35,886 nt of DNA. Source: Spirochaetaceae bacterium (GTDB taxonomy: Bacteria; Spirochaetota; Spirochaetia; SZUA-6; DRHE01). The notes beneath the pieces were generated by a model. That model ran no database searches. It worked only from the letters and a program-made list of their open reading frames with translations, and was not told the origin of the DNA. The stretch spans positions 3,515,823 to 3,551,708 of the forward strand of contig CP070696.1 in the NCBI GenBank assembly GCA_020353535.1, written 5' to 3'. Of the stretch, positions 33,358-35,886 are shown one piece after another (within the stretch, counting starts at the first letter, position 1; every line of letters starts with the position of its first letter). Both the position numbers and the translations under genes were made by a program.

Positions 33358-34032
33358 CTAGTGTATAACCATGGACTTGGCTACTTCGACTCCGTCGATT
33401 GCATCCTTGCCGTAGCCGTCGGCATTGATTTCGTCGGCCCATTTTTTGGTAACCGGACCGCCCCCGATCAATACCTTGTATTTTTTCCTGAGGTTCAATC
33501 GATCGAGATCTTCAATGACCTCTTTCTGGTACAGGAGTGTGGTTGTCAACAGGGAAGACATGGCCAGGATGTTCGCATTCTGAGATTCGGCTTCTTTGAT
33601 GAACTGTTCGCTCTTGACATCAACACCGAGATCGAAGACCTTGAAGCCGTTTGCCTTCAGCAGCATCGCAACGATGCTTTTCCCGATGCTGTGAATGTCG
33701 CTTTCCACAGTGCCGATAACGACCGTGTTTCCACCTAACTTGGCGGATTCGCCGGACGGGAGAGAGCTCTCCAATATATCCGAGACCTTGGACATAATAT
33801 CCCCGGCCATGACCAGGTGAGGGAGAAAGATCTCTCCACTTTCATACTTCTCACCGACCAGCCGAGCCACATCGGCGATAGTGGTGTTCATTATCCGCAA
33901 GGGATCGACTTTGCTTGCGACGATCTTCTCCGCAACGGAAAGAGCTTCTTCCTCCTCGTAGGACAGAATCGCCTCTTGTAATGCTGTCAGCAGCTGTTTG
34001 TCTTGTTCTTTCGAGCCGTTGTCGCTACTCAT
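33358..34032 (-). CDS. Methylamine-type corrinoid (B12-binding) protein
   Basis: A 224-residue methyl carrier. Residues about 10-90 form the helical cap, and 95-220 the Rossmann B12 domain with SDIHSIGKSI containing the DxHxxG motif (D112, H114, G117; H114 is the lower ligand of cobalt). Length and layout match MtmC/MttC-type proteins. It accepts a methyl group from a substrate methyltransferase and donates it to a tetrahydrofolate- or CoM-linked enzyme, neither of which is in the window. It is flanked by an MtmB homologue (60 bases upstream) and an MttB homologue (94 bases downstream), so both may methylate it. ATG follows AAGGAG. Confidence 0.93.
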   Translation of the reverse strand: MSSDNGSKEQDKQLLTALQEAILSYEEEEALSVAEKIVASKVDPLRIMNTTIADVARLVGEKYESGEIFLPHLVMAGDIMSKVSDILESSLPSGESAKLGGNTVVIGTVESDIHSIGKSIVAMLLKANGFKVFDLGVDVKSEQFIKEAESQNANILAMSSLLTTTLLYQKEVIEDLDRLNLRKKYKVLIGGGPVTKKWADEINADGYGKDAIDGVEVAKSMVIH

Positions 34033-34088
34033 CTATATTTCTCCTTCATGAGATTATGAAACGCAGACAAGTGTAATCGGTCCTAAAT

Positions 34089-34100
34089 CGGTTTAAACCG
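34089..34100. other. Perfect 12-base palindrome at the MtmB-like stop codon
   Basis: CGGTTTAAACCG contains the stop codon (34093-34095 on +) of the MtmB-like gene. It may be an RNA-processing or translational signal between the two coupled genes, or chance. Confidence 0.25.
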
Positions 34101-35469
34101 GAATCCCGCAGTTTCTAAACACTTGCTTCACGTTTTCGTAAATCTCGGCGTATTCTTTGTACGGTTGGTGATGGACCCAATCATAGCAATCATTTACGTG
34201 ATCGCATCCGGGTTCAACATCTCGACCCTGTATCGTCTCTATCAGCTTTTTCAGCACCCTGTTGCCTTCCTTCCTGCCAATTCGTGCCCGTACGGTAGCA
34301 TTGGCAACCTCCATCATGAACTCCGCCTCCAGAGGTGTTTGGCTGGCGTCCATTCGTGCCCGCGCCTGGCGGACGATGTAGAGGTTTGCTCCGTTTATCG
34401 CGTCGTTCACCGCAATGATACCCATTTCGATGAGATGTGTTTCTGTGCCCGGACCAGATTGGGCATGGGTAACTCCGTTGCTGATAAAATTGGTATGGTT
34501 GTTCAGCCCCTGGAGCACAAGGGAACAGCCCCACTTCTGTTGAGGAAGGATGTCTATCTTCTTCTTTGTGGTCACATTTATATCCCATACGCCGGTATTG
34601 AAGATCGTGTCTCGGTACACGATCCACCCGGCAATTGTCTTGGCAATGGCTTCTATAGCGGCTCCCTCCGCTCCACCGCAGAATCCACCGATTGGACTAT
34701 TGGCACCTCCGTTCACTTTGAAACAACCGTATTCGTCGTAGACGATCGCAGCGGTCAGCATATCCTGCTCCATTTTCGTATCCGGCAGGATGCTCAACAG
34801 TACCCCGTCTGTCCTGCGCAGTCCGTAATCCGGATCCATCGGCGCTATCAGCGTTGAAGCTTTGGTATTTATCGGGTAGTAGGCTACCGCTAGACCCGGG
34901 CGGCCGGCCTTTCGCACACCTTCGCGAAGCCAGGCAACCTCTCTCCGGGCGGCATAGGCCTCCAGAGGTATCCCGAAAATATCTCTACCGTCTACAACAG
35001 TGAAATTGAAGCCCTCGAGATAATCCGTACTGGCAATCTGAGCGAAATTCTTGACAACAAGCGGCGCCATCTGCTCCGTGAAGGGAGCATGATGTCCCGG
35101 ACACTGGCCCAACATCTCTTCCCCTTCCACTCGCTTCTGCTTGATTACCCGCGCGTCCATCCCCTCACCGACCGTAATCGCATTCGGAGCTTCGGCAATC
35201 GCTTCGAGTACCTCCTTTTTATCGAATTTCACGACCCTCCGGGTGCTGAGGCAATACACTCCTCGGTCGACCAGGAACTCTACGGCTGCCCTGAAAGCCG
35301 CCTCGGCCATTTCGTCGTCGAGATTGAAGTATGAGCCGTCTTTGGGATAGGCAATACCGTATTTCTTCGTCAGTTCACCCATTTTCTTGAATATACCGAG
35401 GTCCCAATCCTTTTCTTCCATTTTGGGCCCTTTGTGAATTCGTTCGGCCACTTCCAACAGGCTAATCAT
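34093..35469 (-). CDS. MtmB-family (monomethylamine methyltransferase-like) protein without pyrrolysine
   Basis: A 458-residue protein, the same length as methanogen MtmB. It shares the start KGPKMEEKDWDL, the segment GVYCLSTRRVVKF, the AGRPGLAV motif (188-195), the NGGANSPIGGFCGGAEGAAIEAIAKTI run and the GPGTETHLIEMGI region. In methanogen MtmB the residue after AGRPGMAV is pyrrolysine (position 202), encoded by an in-frame amber codon. Here it is Ala196 followed by two tyrosines, and the frame has no TAG. It should still methylate a corrinoid protein, but the pyrrolysine-dependent monomethylamine reaction is unlikely. Starts 27 bases after the ABC permease. ATG follows AGGAG. Confidence 0.85.
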   Translation of the reverse strand: MISLLEVAERIHKGPKMEEKDWDLGIFKKMGELTKKYGIAYPKDGSYFNLDDEMAEAAFRAAVEFLVDRGVYCLSTRRVVKFDKKEVLEAIAEAPNAITVGEGMDARVIKQKRVEGEEMLGQCPGHHAPFTEQMAPLVVKNFAQIASTDYLEGFNFTVVDGRDIFGIPLEAYAARREVAWLREGVRKAGRPGLAVAYYPINTKASTLIAPMDPDYGLRRTDGVLLSILPDTKMEQDMLTAAIVYDEYGCFKVNGGANSPIGGFCGGAEGAAIEAIAKTIAGWIVYRDTIFNTGVWDINVTTKKKIDILPQQKWGCSLVLQGLNNHTNFISNGVTHAQSGPGTETHLIEMGIIAVNDAINGANLYIVRQARARMDASQTPLEAEFMMEVANATVRARIGRKEGNRVLKKLIETIQGRDVEPGCDHVNDCYDWVHHQPYKEYAEIYENVKQVFRNCGIPV

Positions 35470-35496
35470 CCATATCTCCTCGTGTAACTATCAAAA

Positions 35497-35886
35497 TTAA
35501 CGCTTGACCGCACCTAAGGTGAGACCCTCCACAAAGTATCGCTGCACAAACAACATAAAGATGATCACCGGAGTGGCTATGCCGATGGCCCCTGCCGCTG
35601 AAAGAGACCAGTATTCGATGCTCTCCGCCCCGTATTGTGCAATAGCTACAGGTAGGGTTTTGGATCTACTCCCAGTAAGTATAAGGGGGAACAGAAAATC
35701 TTGATAAGCTAACAAAAAACTGAAAATCGCTGTGGTTGCCATGCCGGGCAAAACTAACGGGAATATGACCCGTCGAAATACTCCGAAATGGGAGCAACCA
35801 TCCACAATGGCTGCTTCGTCCAGCTCAACCGGGACATTTATCACGAAACCTCTCATCAGCCATATGGAGAACGGCTGGTTGAAGGC
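35497..35886 (-). CDS. ABC transporter permease, MalG/sugar type (partial, C-terminal)
   Basis: The last 130 residues of an inner-membrane permease cut by the window end. The EAA loop VPVELDEAAIVDGCSHFGVFRRVIFPLVLPG is clear, followed by helices at FSFLLAYQDFLFPLIL and AIGIATPVIIFMLFVQRYF and the family ending YFVEGLTLGAVKR, which matches MalG-type permeases of carbohydrate or polyol importers (CUT1). It is upstream of and close to the MtmB-like gene (27 bases), so the transporter is probably part of the same operon and imports its substrate, perhaps a sugar-like or methylated polyol compound. Confidence 0.93.
   Translation of the reverse strand, partial: AFNQPFSIWLMRGFVINVPVELDEAAIVDGCSHFGVFRRVIFPLVLPGMATTAIFSFLLAYQDFLFPLILTGSRSKTLPVAIAQYGAESIEYWSLSAAGAIGIATPVIIFMLFVQRYFVEGLTLGAVKR

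Noticed and set aside
1..35886. CRISPR array, prophage or complete insertion sequence
   Set aside because: No regularly spaced direct repeats, transposase, integrase or phage structural genes were seen.

Overview
The window looks like part of the chromosome of a Gram-negative-type (diderm) anaerobe of moderately high GC. A spirochaete is my best guess, but this is inferred from gene content only. Support comes from a predicted outer-membrane barrel protein, a selenocysteine-containing SelD, radical-SAM and corrinoid enzymes, and a Pel-type exopolysaccharide locus with a non-Pseudomonas layout. No rRNA, intact tRNA, CRISPR array or intact insertion sequence was recognised.

Region by region: (1) 1-160 holds the 3' end of a BrnT-like toxin gene and a short antitoxin remnant that seems to have lost its DNA-binding domain by internal deletion. 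(2) 229-1578 is a small heat-shock protein followed by a SYLF-domain protein. (3) 1837-3192 is an MFS transporter. (4) 3227-14453 is a divergent Pel-like locus: pelD-pelE-pelF-pelG leftward, and a PelB-like TPR/barrel protein plus a PelA-like deacetylase rightward. PelC and the PelA hydrolase domain are not present. (5) 14522-16756 is selD, read through an in-frame UGA, and a secreted triple-repeat protein. (6) 16912-18991 is a FetAB-type ABC exporter divergent from an arsenate-reductase-like protein. (7) 19007-21471 is a TetR regulator, its probable target (a flavoprotein gene broken by a TAA codon) and a small membrane protein, with paired TetR-type operators. (8) 21796-22848 is a DAHP synthase.

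(9) 22907-29202 is the first candidate for an undescribed system. A GNAT-HDAC fusion lies divergent from a tightly coupled operon of a lysine 2,3-aminomutase homologue, an ATP-grasp ligase, a GNAT acetyltransferase and a second ATP-grasp ligase. The 370-base intergenic region between them is packed with hairpins. The simplest reading is synthesis, acetylation and deacetylation of a beta-lysine-containing conjugate. (10) 29199-30595 is a decayed stretch with a frameshifted remnant, an XRE regulator and a truncated RpiB-like gene.

(11) 30648-35886 is the second candidate system, transcribed leftward: a sugar-type ABC permease, an MtmB homologue with no pyrrolysine codon, a corrinoid protein, an MttB-family methyltransferase and a zinc-dependent dehydrogenase. 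It appears to import and demethylate an unknown methylated compound, passing methyl groups to one shared corrinoid protein.
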